From contig NZ_VRTZ01000003.1 in assembly GCF_008017545.1 (NCBI RefSeq), positions 124,001-188,000 of the forward strand: a stretch of DNA of 64,000 nucleotides, in the 5' to 3' direction. This document shows, piece after piece, positions 44,853 through 53,319 of the stretch. How positions within the stretch are numbered: the first letter of the stretch is position 1; each line of letters begins with the position of its first letter. This stretch comes from Homoserinibacter sp. GY 40078. GTDB taxonomy: Bacteria; Actinomycetota; Actinomycetes; Actinomycetales; Microbacteriaceae. A program made the translations under genes and the position numbers. The notes under the pieces are model-generated. The model saw only the letters and a program-made list of their open reading frames with translations. It did no database searches and was not told the origin of the DNA.

Positions 44853-46551
44853 GGCTCACCGTCGATCCGCTGCCGCCGACCAGGAAATCGAGGTCGGCGC
44901 CCGTGTCGGCCTGGGTGACGTGGTCGACGTACAGTCGCTCCCATCCGCGCCGCGGACTTGCGAATCCCGCGAGCGTCGCCTCGTTCGGTGTGCGCGCGGC
45001 GAGCTCCTCCTCCGACACCTCCAGATCGACGCGTCGCGCCGCGACGCTCAGGGTGATCCAGTCGCCGGTGCGCACGAGGGCGAGCGGGCCGCCCGCCGCC
45101 GCCTCCGGAGTCACATGGAGGATCACCGTGCCATATGCCGTTCCCGACATGCGTCCGTCGCAGATGCGCACCATGTCGCGCACGCCCTGCTCCAGCAGCT
45201 TCTTCGGGAGCGGCATGTTCGACACCTCGGGCATCCCCGGGTATCCCTTCGGACCGCAGCCGCGGAGCACCATGACGCTCGTCTCGTCGATGTCGAGCTC
45301 GGGGTCGTCGATGCGGGCGTGGAAGTCCTCGATCGAGTCGAACACCACCGCGCGTCCGCGGTGCTCCAGCAGGTGCGGGGATGCCGCGGCGGGCTTGATG
45401 AGCGCCCCGCCGGGCGCGAGCGACCCCCGCAGCACGGCGATCCCGGCGGAGGGCTGCAGGGGCTCCTCGCGCGGGGTGATGACCTCGCGATCCCAGATCG
45501 TGGCGTCGCCCAGGTGGTCGACGAGCGGACGCCCATCCACCGTGAGCGCCGTCGGGTCGAGCAGGTCGCCTACTTCGCGCAGCACCGCCTGGAAGCCACC
45601 CGCCCGGTACAGGTCGTCCATGAGGAAGCGCCCCGCCGGCTGGAGGTTCACGAGCAGCGGCACGTCCGCGCCGATCCGGTCGAAGTCGTCGATCGTGAGG
45701 TCGATGCCGAGGCGGCCGGCGATCGCGAGAAGGTGCACGACAGCGTTCGTGGAGCCGCCGATCGCGGCGAGCGCGACGATCGCGTTGTGGAAGCTCGCCG
45801 GGGTGAGGAAGGTGCTCGGGCGCCGGTCGTCGTTCACGAGCTCCACCGCGAGGCGGCCGGTCTCACGCGCGCCGACGAGCAGGCGCGCATCCGGTGCTGG
45901 GGTGCCGGCGAGGCCCGGCAGCACGGTGCCGAGCGCCTCCGCGACGAGCGCCATGGTCGAGGCGGTGCCCATCGTGTTGCAGTGGCCCTTGCTGCGGATC
46001 ATCGAGCCCTCCGACTTCATGAAGTCGGCGTTGCTGAGGCTGCCGGCGCGCACCTCCTCGCTGAGCCGCCACACGTCGGTGCCGCATCCGAGCGCCTCCC
46101 CCCGAAAGTGACCCGAGAGCATGGGCCCGCCCGGCACGACCACGGCAGGGATGTCGACGGACGCCGCCGCCATCAGCAGCGACGGGATCGTCTTGTCGCA
46201 TCCGCCGAGCAGCACGACGCCGTCCACCGGGTTCGCGCGCAGCATCTCCTCCGTGGCCATCGCGGCCATGTTGCGCCACAGCATCGCCGTCGGGCGCACC
46301 TGCGTCTCACCGATCGACGCGACCGGCAGCTCGAGCGGGATGCCGCCCGCTTCGGTGATCCCGTCGCGCACCGAGGCCGCCACCTCGGTTAGGTGGCGGT
46401 TGCATGGCGTGAGGTCGGATGCCGTGTTCGCGATCGCGATCTGCGGCCGCTCGGCGAAGTCGTCGGGCACCCCGCGACGCATCCACGCTCGGTGGATGTA
46501 GGCGTTGCGGTCGTCTCCCGCGTACCACTCGGAACTGCGCAACGACGTCAT
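44839..46551 (-). CDS. IlvD/Edd family sugar-acid dehydratase (pentonate dehydratase)
   Basis: A 570-residue Fe-S dehydratase. Conserved features are ANTASDLTPCNRHL with a cluster Cys, LLGGCDKTIPSLLMAA, and KGHCNTMGTASTM, with GGSTNAVVHLLAIAGR and CDGRMSGTAYGT further on. These distinguish sugar-acid dehydratases from dihydroxyacid dehydratase (IlvD), together with the partner FAH-family gene. Likely substrate L-arabinonate or D-xylonate. It is divergent from the GH51 gene across a 184-bp promoter region, suggesting arabinose relevance. No aldose dehydrogenase is present in the window. Confidence 0.87.
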   Translation of the reverse strand: MTSLRSSEWYAGDDRNAYIHRAWMRRGVPDDFAERPQIAIANTASDLTPCNRHLTEVAASVRDGITEAGGIPLELPVASIGETQVRPTAMLWRNMAAMATEEMLRANPVDGVVLLGGCDKTIPSLLMAAASVDIPAVVVPGGPMLSGHFRGEALGCGTDVWRLSEEVRAGSLSNADFMKSEGSMIRSKGHCNTMGTASTMALVAEALGTVLPGLAGTPAPDARLLVGARETGRLAVELVNDDRRPSTFLTPASFHNAIVALAAIGGSTNAVVHLLAIAGRLGIDLTIDDFDRIGADVPLLVNLQPAGRFLMDDLYRAGGFQAVLREVGDLLDPTALTVDGRPLVDHLGDATIWDREVITPREEPLQPSAGIAVLRGSLAPGGALIKPAAASPHLLEHRGRAVVFDSIEDFHARIDDPELDIDETSVMVLRGCGPKGYPGMPEVSNMPLPKKLLEQGVRDMVRICDGRMSGTAYGTVILHVTPEAAAGGPLALVRTGDWITLSVAARRVDLEVSEEELAARTPNEATLAGFASPRRGWERLYVDHVTQADTGADLDFLVGGSGSTVSRESH

Positions 46552-46735
46552 CCTCGACTCCTCATCCGCTGAACGGGGCTCACTCTATCCAGCTGTGCCG
46601 ACTCGCCTCCGTCCCCGCGGGGTTCGCGACGCCTGACCGATGCTCGATTCCCGCCTCGCAGTGAGTCTGCTTGGCATCGACCGCGACACGTGCTTGCGTA
46701 CAGGTGTCGGCCCGCCCATATCCGATCGAGGAACC
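46552..46735. promoter_or_regulatory. divergent promoter region of pentonate and GH51 genes
   Basis: 184 bp with no gene. It includes the GH51 ribosome-binding site (CGAGGA, about 46727-46732). I found no clear -35/-10 pair and no copy of the AGAACNAGTTCA or GATGTTC/GAACATC palindromes seen elsewhere. Confidence 0.4.
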
Positions 46736-48247
46736 GTGATCTCTGCACATCTCACCATCGACCCGCATTTCGTGGTCGGTCCCATCAACCGCCGACTGTT
46801 CGGCTCGTTTGTCGAGCACCTCGGGCGCTGCGTCTACGACGGCATCTATGAGCCGGGCCATCCGGATGCCGACGAGCACGGCTTCCGTCGCGATGTGATC
46901 GAGCTGGTGCGCGAGCTCGGGGTGTCGACCATCCGCTATCCGGGCGGCAACTTCGTCTCGGGTTATCGCTGGGAGGACGGCGTCGGCCCCCGCGACGAGC
47001 GGCCGCGCCGACTGGATCTCGCCTGGCATTCGACGGAGACCAACCAGGTGGGCCTCGATGAGTTCGCGCTCTGGCTCGACAAGGTCGGCAGCGAGCTCAT
47101 GTACGCCGTGAACCTCGGCACGCGGGGCGTGCAGGAGGCGCTCGACGTGCTCGAGTACGCCAACATCCGCTCGGGCACCGAGCTCTCGGATCAGCGGGTC
47201 GCCAACGGGGTCGAGGAGCCGTACGACATCCGGATGTGGTGCCTCGGCAACGAGATGGACGGCCCATGGCAGCTGGGGCACGGCACGCCGCGCGAGTACG
47301 GCCGCCTCGCCGTGAAGACGGCCCGCGCGATGCGGCAGGTCGATCCGTCGCTCGAACTCGTCGTGTGCGGCAGCTCGAGCGCCCAGATGCCGCTCTTCGG
47401 GGAGTGGGAGCGGGTCGTGCTCGAGGAGACCTACGACGAGGTCGACTACATCTCGTGCCACGCCTACTACGAGCCGGTGGGCGGCGACTACGGCAGCTTC
47501 CTGGCATCCGCGGTGAACATGGACCGCTTCATCGAGTCGGTCGTCGCTACAGCCGACCACGTGAAGGCCATCCGCGGCAGCGAGAAGACGATCGACATCT
47601 CCTTCGACGAATGGAACGTCTGGTACCACTCGCGCTACGCGGAGGTCGACCGGATCACCGACGTGAACGAGTGGCCCGTGGCCCCCCGGCTTCTCGAGGA
47701 CTCCTACTCGGTGGTCGACGCCGTGGTGTTCGGCAACCTGCTGATCTCGCTCATCCGGCACGCCGATCGCGTGACCGCAGCGAGCCTCGCCCAGCTCGTG
47801 AACGTGATCGCCCCGATCATGACCGAACCCGGCGGCCCGGCGTGGCGGCAGACGACGTTCTTCCCGTTCGCGCTCACCTCCCGCCTCGCGCGGGGCGTGA
47901 CGCTCGAACTCAAGCTCGACTGTCCCAGCTACACCACAGAGCGGCACGGCGAGGCGTCCGTCGTCGACGCGGTCGCGACCCATGACGACTCGACGGGCGC
48001 CACGGCGGTGTTCCTCGTGAACCGCAGCCTCGATGAGGAGGTCGAGCTCGTGATCGACACGAGCATCCTGGGCGACGTCTCGATCGGCAGTGCGCAGAGC
48101 CTCCACGACGACGACATGCACGCGGCCAACACCCTGGATGCGCCCGACCGCGTGCGGCTACGGCCGAACGACTCCGCACGCCTCGCCGACGGCGAGCTGC
48201 ACATCACGCTGCCGCCCGTCTCGTGGACGGCGGTGACTCTCGGATGA
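46736..48247 (+). CDS. GH51 alpha-N-arabinofuranosidase
   Basis: A 503-residue cytoplasmic enzyme that removes terminal L-arabinofuranose. GH51 landmarks are NRRLFGSFVEHLGRCVYDGIYEP, TIRYPGGNFVSGY, the acid/base Glu 173 in CLGNEMDGPWQ and the nucleophile Glu 292 in ISFDEWNVWY. A C-terminal beta domain follows. GTG at 46736 is preferred because GAGGA lies just upstream and homology starts there. No signal peptide, so it processes imported arabino-oligosaccharides, feeding araA/B/D. It overlaps the following GH5 remnant by 4 nt. Confidence 0.95.
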   Translation: MISAHLTIDPHFVVGPINRRLFGSFVEHLGRCVYDGIYEPGHPDADEHGFRRDVIELVRELGVSTIRYPGGNFVSGYRWEDGVGPRDERPRRLDLAWHSTETNQVGLDEFALWLDKVGSELMYAVNLGTRGVQEALDVLEYANIRSGTELSDQRVANGVEEPYDIRMWCLGNEMDGPWQLGHGTPREYGRLAVKTARAMRQVDPSLELVVCGSSSAQMPLFGEWERVVLEETYDEVDYISCHAYYEPVGGDYGSFLASAVNMDRFIESVVATADHVKAIRGSEKTIDISFDEWNVWYHSRYAEVDRITDVNEWPVAPRLLEDSYSVVDAVVFGNLLISLIRHADRVTAASLAQLVNVIAPIMTEPGGPAWRQTTFFPFALTSRLARGVTLELKLDCPSYTTERHGEASVVDAVATHDDSTGATAVFLVNRSLDEEVELVIDTSILGDVSIGSAQSLHDDDMHAANTLDAPDRVRLRPNDSARLADGELHITLPPVSWTAVTLG

Positions 48248-48994
48248 CGGATGCCCCAGGCATCCTGCGGGTCGACGGCGCGCGGATCGTCGGCGACGCG
48301 GGTCCCGTGGTGCTGCGCGGCTTCGGGCTCGGCGGCTGGATGAACATGGAGAACTTCATCACCGGGTACGCCGGAGCCGAGTCGCAGCAGCGCCGGGCGC
48401 TGCGGCGGGTGCTCGGCGAGGAGGGATACGAGCGGTTCTTCGCGCGCTTCCTCGAGGTGTTCTTCACCGACGAGGACGCCGCGTACCTCGCGAGCCTCGG
48501 TCTCAACTCGCTGCGTGTGCCGTTCAACTACCGCCACTTCGAAGACGACGACGCACCGATGCAGCTGAAGGAGGAGGGGTTCCGGCTGCTCGATCGGGTG
48601 GTCGACGCGTGCGCGCGGCACGGCATCCACACGATCCTCGATCTGCACGCTCTGCCCGGCGCCCAGAACCAGCACTGGCACAGCCGGGAGGCGATCGCCG
48701 AGCACTACCGGGGCAACCCGTGGGTGGCGCGCTACAACCCGATCAACGAGCCGGGGGCAGTACATCGACCGCGACGAGGTGGAGCGCATCTTCCTCGCAC
48801 GCACTGCGTACGTGCGCGACATCCTCGAGCCCATCGAGCGGCTGTTCGCCACGGAGTTCCCGGATTTCGCCCCCTACCCGTGGGGAGCACCGCGGTGGGT
48901 CACCGGTCTTCCCGGTGTGATGGTCGGGAAGGGCGGGGTCGCCCGGTCGGCATGCCGTACCGGGCGACCCTCGTCGGTGGGCGCGGGGAGGTAG
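48244..48994 (+). pseudogene. GH5-like glycoside hydrolase, internally deleted and frameshifted
   Basis: Codons 1-169 are a good N-terminal GH5/cellulase-type half: VLRGFGLGGWMNMENFI, SLRVPFNYRHF, LDLHALPGAQNQHWH, and NPWVARYNPINEP ending at the acid/base Glu (48748-48750). At about 48752-48757 the frame changes. A different frame then continues QYIDRDEVERIFLARTAYVRDILEPI and FPDFAPYPWG, recognisable as the family C-terminal region. The nucleophile half between is missing. So this is an internal deletion with frameshift and the protein is surely inactive. The start overlaps the GH51 stop, so it was once part of that operon. Confidence 0.75.
48936..48970. terminator. bidirectional terminator between GH5 remnant and BNR/LamG gene
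   Basis: Perfect 12-bp stem GGGTCGCCCGGT (48936-48947) and ACCGGGCGACCC (48959-48970), whose 11-nt loop includes the further palindrome CGGCATGCCG. It serves both convergent transcripts. Confidence 0.7.
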
Positions 48995-48998
48995 CGGC

Positions 48999-51071
48999 TC
49001 AGAGAGTCGAGAACCGCGCCACCTCCGCCGCGGTCAGCGCGCGGTCGAAGATCTCGACGTCGTCCACGGCGCCCGCCATCGGGTCGACGTTCGCGGCCGA
49101 GGGGTAGCCGACTCGGAGGGGCGAAGTGCCCGTCGCGATCGCGCCCGAGATCGGCGCGGTGCCGGTTCCGACGAGCGATCCGTCGACGTAGAGCCGCACG
49201 GTCGATCCGTCGTAGGTTCCGACGAGGTGATGCCACGTGCCGACCCCGAGGGAGCCGCCCTTCGCGGTCGTGCCTGCCGAGTACCAACCCGAACTCGCGG
49301 TCTTGACCGCGAACGTCACCACCCCGCTCGCGTTGACGGCGAGACGATACGACGCCTGAGCGCTCGTGCCCGAGTCCTTGCCTACCGGCACGCAGCTCTG
49401 CGCGGGCATTGCGTCGAGCCGCGTCCACACGGACAGGGTCAACTGCGCCATCCCTTCGAGGGTCGCGGAGTCGGGGATCTCGACGTAGTCGTCGACCCCG
49501 TCGAGCTGCACGGCCGTCCCGCGGACGCCTGCCACGCGGGTCGCGCCTCCGAGCAGGGCGCCGTCGAGTCCGGCGGGGGAAGAGGCCACGGCTGTCGTAC
49601 CGGTCGGCTCGTCGAAGCCCCACTCGCCGAGCGGAGGCGTGATCGGCGCCCCGGACCGCAGCTCGATGTCGAACACGTGCAGCGCCGACGGCGCCCCCGC
49701 CGACGGCTGCGCCTCCTGCAGGTAGACGGAGAGCACGCCGCTCGAGCGCCAGCGGTACCAGTCGACGAGCGGTTCGCCCCCGTAGGACCCGGGCAGCGTC
49801 GCGATCGCCTGCCAGTCGGAGTAGCCGCTCGACACCGTGCCTCGTGCGATCCGCAGCTCGGTGCCCGAGCGGTAGACCGCGTACGCGTCGCCCTCGGCAT
49901 CGACGACGATCTTCGGCCGGGAACCGGTGATGTCGAGCTCCGACACGTGCCAGACGCCCGAGGTGTCGCGCCAGTAGTGGTGGTAGACCCGCGCGGCGAG
50001 GGCGTCCGCCCCGGTCGCCGGAGTCGGCAGAGACGCCGGCATGTGCTGGGTGAGCACGTGGACGACGCCGTCACCGTCGACGTACGAGGACTCCTGGTTC
50101 AGCAGCCCCCGGTTCATGCCGATGGCCGTCACGCGTACCCCCGTCGTCGCGATCGAGATCGGGCTCGAACCCGTCGTTCCGGCGAGGGCACCCGAGCCGT
50201 CCCGCCAGGTGAGGCCGTCATCGTCGCTGTAGGCGTAGTTGAGGTCGTGGTTGGACCCGGAGTCCGCGGTCTCGCGCCACATCCAGGTGAGGTGGAGTCG
50301 GCCGTCATCGTCGTACTGCGGGTAGTCGAGGTAGGCGTTGCGGTTGCCGTCGCCGCCCGGGTAGGTGCCGGATTTCGCGATGAAGATGCCGCGCTTCGCC
50401 CACGTGTGGGTCGTCCCGTCGTACTGGTAGAGCAGGCTGTCGCCGTTGCCCGAACCGCTCTGGCGGCGGATGAAGATGAGCTTCCCCTCGGAGCTCGTGA
50501 TGAAGCGCGGGTACGTCACGCTCGACTCCGTCACGCCCGTGACCAGCTGACTGCGCACGCTGCTGAACAGCGATGTCGACCAGGGGTGGGAGGCGGGGTC
50601 GGTCGCCACACCCGCGACCGAGACGCGGTAGTGGAGCGCATCGACGTGGTGGTGGAACGCGAGGTGGATGGTGCCATCCACGGGGCTGATGCCGAGCACC
50701 GGATCGTCGTGTGTGTCGGTGCCCGTCACCTCGTAGTCGGAGAAGCATGCGCGCTCCCACGATCCGGATGGCAGCTCACGCCGTGCGACGCAGACCTGCC
50801 GGTCGGCGTCGTAGTAGGTGGCGTACTGATGATCGCCGAACGTCGCCAGGCCGTCCTGCTGGAACGAGACCCCGTTCGGGTACACCCCATACGTGCCCGA
50901 GGTGAAGGTCAACGCCTCGTCGTCGACGATCGAGTCCGAGATCAGATTGACGTGGGCCGCGTGCGCGGCGGGTGGCGCCGGCGGTGCCAGTGTGCATGCG
51001 AGGGCGACCGCAGCGGCGGCGACCGCAGCGACGGCGATGCGTCGTGGGTTCGAGAGGGTGGATGTGCGCAT
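48999..51071 (-). CDS. secreted BNR-repeat (BNR_4-like) beta-propeller protein with C-terminal LamG domain, putative polysaccharide lyase/hydrolase
   Basis: A 690-residue exported protein. The signal peptide ends about residue 38 (AAHAAH). Residues about 45-470 form a BNR_4-type propeller with LAFHHHVDALHYR (about 132-145) and NAYLDYPQYDDDGRLHLTWMWRET. These histidine/tyrosine/arginine-rich motifs recall ulvan lyases and other uronate-cleaving propeller families. A LamG/concanavalin-like domain follows (about 475-690; GTWHHLVGTYDGSTVRLYVDG), usually glycan-binding. A 300-codon upstream extension in the same frame is spurious. It is 32 bp after the WbsX gene, so same operon. Precise activity unproven. 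Confidence 0.75.
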   Translation of the reverse strand: MRTSTLSNPRRIAVAAVAAAAVALACTLAPPAPPAAHAAHVNLISDSIVDDEALTFTSGTYGVYPNGVSFQQDGLATFGDHQYATYYDADRQVCVARRELPSGSWERACFSDYEVTGTDTHDDPVLGISPVDGTIHLAFHHHVDALHYRVSVAGVATDPASHPWSTSLFSSVRSQLVTGVTESSVTYPRFITSSEGKLIFIRRQSGSGNGDSLLYQYDGTTHTWAKRGIFIAKSGTYPGGDGNRNAYLDYPQYDDDGRLHLTWMWRETADSGSNHDLNYAYSDDDGLTWRDGSGALAGTTGSSPISIATTGVRVTAIGMNRGLLNQESSYVDGDGVVHVLTQHMPASLPTPATGADALAARVYHHYWRDTSGVWHVSELDITGSRPKIVVDAEGDAYAVYRSGTELRIARGTVSSGYSDWQAIATLPGSYGGEPLVDWYRWRSSGVLSVYLQEAQPSAGAPSALHVFDIELRSGAPITPPLGEWGFDEPTGTTAVASSPAGLDGALLGGATRVAGVRGTAVQLDGVDDYVEIPDSATLEGMAQLTLSVWTRLDAMPAQSCVPVGKDSGTSAQASYRLAVNASGVVTFAVKTASSGWYSAGTTAKGGSLGVGTWHHLVGTYDGSTVRLYVDGSLVGTGTAPISGAIATGTSPLRVGYPSAANVDPMAGAVDDVEIFDRALTAAEVARFSTL

Positions 51072-51103
51072 GTCGACTCCTTCGTCGCGCGGTGGTGAGG
51101 CGA

Positions 51104-52243
51104 TCAGGCGAGCTCGCGCCTGATCGCCTCGAGGTAGGCCATGCCGTGATGCGTGTCGGGCTCGAGGTAGCTGCCCTCGGTCCACTCGTTCCAGGCATTG
51201 ACGGTGATGATCCCGTGGCCGTTCTCGACGTCGTCCGCCCAGGCGCGCGCCTCGGCCAGCTGGGCGGCGAACGCCTCCGGGGTGGCGCCGGTGAGGATGC
51301 CGGTGAAGGGGTACCGGTCGAGGTCCTCGTAGACGTCGGACTGCACGGTGCGCGGGCTCGCATCCCAGCCGACGGTCACGTTCGGGAAGAACGGCACTGG
51401 CACGGTCGCCGCGAGCTCGCGCATCCGCGAGCGGGCGTCGTCGAGGTGGGCACTGTAGTCGGTGGCGGGTGTTCCGCGCAGCGGCGCGTGATGCAGCGAG
51501 ACGTAGGCGGTGGTCGAGTCGAAACCGAGCCGTTCGACGAGCTCGCCCGGGTCGGGCAGCGCGCGGTCGGTGACGAGGATCCCGGAGCCGACGAGCACGG
51601 CGTTGAGGTGCAGGTCGGTGCCGATCGCGCGCCGCGCGCGCTCCCGGAAGTCGGCGAGCGCGTCGGCCGTCGCATCCACGCCGCCGAGGCCCGCGATGAG
51701 GGTGGGGAGGTCGTAGAACGACACGTAGGGGCGCCCGTCCGGACGCCAGTACTCCGGGCGTCCGAGATAGGTCTCGATCATGTAATCGGTGGCATGGACG
51801 AACACCTCGGGCGAGACCGCCCCCTCCTCGAGCACGGTGGGGTTCGTGCCGCGTTTGACGGGGTGGATGTTGACCCAGTCGTGGTTCGCCCACATCAGCG
51901 CGAACTTCAGACGCTCGCGGTCGGGGGATGCGAGGTATCCCCGTTCGAGCGCCCCCTCGAGGAAGGGGGCGTCGCCGTACCAATACCAGTCGTAGATGAA
52001 TGCGGTGATCCCGTGGTCGGCTGCGGCGCGGATGCTGCGACCGGCGACCTGGGGGTCAGACTCGTCGCCGTACCCCCAGGCAGGTACCCGGGGCTGCTCG
52101 TGCCCGGGGAACCGTGGCTCGGCTCGCCGCACGAGTTCCCACTCCGTCCAGCCGTCGCCGTGCCAGTCGCGGTACCGCGGGTCGTGGTGGTACCCGGGGA
52201 AGTAGTACACGGCTGTCTGGTAGCGGGTTGACCTCGATGTCAT
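51104..52243 (-). CDS. WbsX family (GH99-like domain) protein 1
   Basis: A 379-residue protein without signal peptide. WbsX/GH99-like hallmarks are AVYYFPGYHHD, GWTEWELVRRAEPRFPGHEQP, TAFIYDWYWYGDAPFLEGAL and MWANHDWVNIHP, ending with NAWNEWTEGSYLEP (Glu 353 and 356, likely catalytic-type acids). The family is often annotated as O-antigen glycosyltransferase, but the fold is that of retaining hydrolases and here it heads a catabolic operon. Substrate unknown. A second copy lies at 62563. The start codon abuts the IclR-type operator at 52245-52270. Confidence 0.8.
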   Translation of the reverse strand: MTSRSTRYQTAVYYFPGYHHDPRYRDWHGDGWTEWELVRRAEPRFPGHEQPRVPAWGYGDESDPQVAGRSIRAAADHGITAFIYDWYWYGDAPFLEGALERGYLASPDRERLKFALMWANHDWVNIHPVKRGTNPTVLEEGAVSPEVFVHATDYMIETYLGRPEYWRPDGRPYVSFYDLPTLIAGLGGVDATADALADFRERARRAIGTDLHLNAVLVGSGILVTDRALPDPGELVERLGFDSTTAYVSLHHAPLRGTPATDYSAHLDDARSRMRELAATVPVPFFPNVTVGWDASPRTVQSDVYEDLDRYPFTGILTGATPEAFAAQLAEARAWADDVENGHGIITVNAWNEWTEGSYLEPDTHHGMAYLEAIRRELA

Positions 52244-52244
52244 A

Positions 52245-52270
52245 GTTCATATGTTAGAACGAGTTCATAA
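52245..52270. promoter_or_regulatory. putative IclR operator 1 (WbsX1 / dehydrogenase divergent promoter)
   Basis: AGAACGAGTTCA at 52256-52267, built on GAAC-NA-GTTC, is embedded in a wider run with GTTCATATGTTAGAAC (52245-52260) and GTTCATAA. The same core, AGAACCAGTTCA, occurs at 54151-54162 beside the IclR gene. It lies between the divergent WbsX1 and dehydrogenase genes. Confidence 0.7.
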
Positions 52271-52316
52271 GTGTGTGCTACGGTCCGATCGTGGCCGATG
52301 AAGGCCAGGAGGAACG

Positions 52317-53294
52317 TTGACGTCGATGCGCGAGGGTCTGGTCGACCAGGGCGACCCCGGAGGATCCCCCGGCAAGATCCTGGTGGCCGTGCCGGATGCG
52401 GCGCTCGCAGACGGCATTCGCGAGGCGGACCGCGGCCTGGCGGTCATCTGGGACGGCGTGGGTGAACCCGACGGGGACCTCGCCGACGTCGCGCTCTGGG
52501 TGCCCGCCAAGCGCGTGGCATCCGACGCCCAGCGCAAGGCCGCGCTCGGCCGTCTCCCACGTCTGCGCGCGGTGCAGCTGCTCTCGGCGGGTGCCGACGT
52601 GTGGATCGACATCATGCCGCCCGGCGTCGAGCTCTTCGATGGACGTGGCGTGCACGGCTCGTCGACCTCGGAATGGGCGATGGCCGCGATGCTCGCCTGG
52701 CTCCGCGAACTGCCCCGGTTCGTCCGGGCGCAGGACCGCGGCGAGTGGGATCGGCCCTTCGAGACCGACGAGCTCGCCGGCAAGCGGGTCATGGTGATCG
52801 GTGCGGGGGATGTGGGCGCCTCCCTCGCGCGCCGTCTCACCGCCTTCGATGCCCTCCCGGTGCTCGTCGCCCGCCGCGCGCGCGACGGCGTCGCGGCGAT
52901 CGAGCAGGTGCACGAGCTCTTGCCGGAGGTCGACGTCGTCGTGCTCGTCGTCCCGCTGACGGATGAGACCCGGGGGCTCGTCGACTCGGCCTTCCTCGCC
53001 CGGGTCCCCGACGGCGCCTTGCTCGTGAACGCATCCCGTGGGCCCGTCGTCGACACCGATGCCCTCGTGGGCGAGCTGCGCAGCGGGCGGATCTCGGCGG
53101 CGCTCGACGTGACCGATCCCGAACCGCTGCCGCCGGGGCATCCGTTGTGGTCGATGCCGAACGTCCTGATCACGCCCCATACGGCGGGCCTGGTGTCGGG
53201 CTTCTCGGCCCGGGCGCGTGCGCTCGTGCTCGATCAGCTGCGCCGCCTCGACGAGGGGCTGCCGATGCGCAACAGGGTCGCCGACGGCTACTGA
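52317..53294 (+). CDS. D-isomer-specific 2-hydroxyacid dehydrogenase
   Basis: A 325-residue NAD(P)-dependent dehydrogenase: Rossmann motif VIGAGDVGASLARRL, VLVVPLTDETRGLVD, catalytic Arg in NASRGPVVD, Glu region LDVTDPEPLP, and His in ITPHTAG. The TTG start is supported by AGGAGG at 52307-52312 (4-nt spacing); ATG 52326 is an alternative. Family members oxidise 2-hydroxyacids or reduce 2-ketoacids. In this locus it may handle a sugar-acid intermediate; no substrate can be assigned. It converges on the IclR gene. Confidence 0.88.
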   Translation: MTSMREGLVDQGDPGGSPGKILVAVPDAALADGIREADRGLAVIWDGVGEPDGDLADVALWVPAKRVASDAQRKAALGRLPRLRAVQLLSAGADVWIDIMPPGVELFDGRGVHGSSTSEWAMAAMLAWLRELPRFVRAQDRGEWDRPFETDELAGKRVMVIGAGDVGASLARRLTAFDALPVLVARRARDGVAAIEQVHELLPEVDVVVLVVPLTDETRGLVDSAFLARVPDGALLVNASRGPVVDTDALVGELRSGRISAALDVTDPEPLPPGHPLWSMPNVLITPHTAGLVSGFSARARALVLDQLRRLDEGLPMRNRVADGY

Positions 53295-53319
53295 CCGCGA
53301 CGCCTCGGGGCGCGATGCC

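Noticed and set aside
44839-46551. IlvD/Edd enzyme as dihydroxyacid dehydratase of isoleucine/valine synthesis
   Set aside because: Paired with an XylX-like gene and divergent from an arabinofuranosidase; sequence blocks fit sugar-acid dehydratases better.
51072-51983. In-frame N-terminal extension of the BNR/LamG protein
   Set aside because: Low-complexity Arg/Ala-rich sequence overlapping the WbsX gene; a good ribosome-binding site and signal peptide start at 51071.
51104-52243. WbsX1 as a surface-polysaccharide glycosyltransferase
   Set aside because: No other polysaccharide synthesis genes nearby; all neighbours are catabolic.
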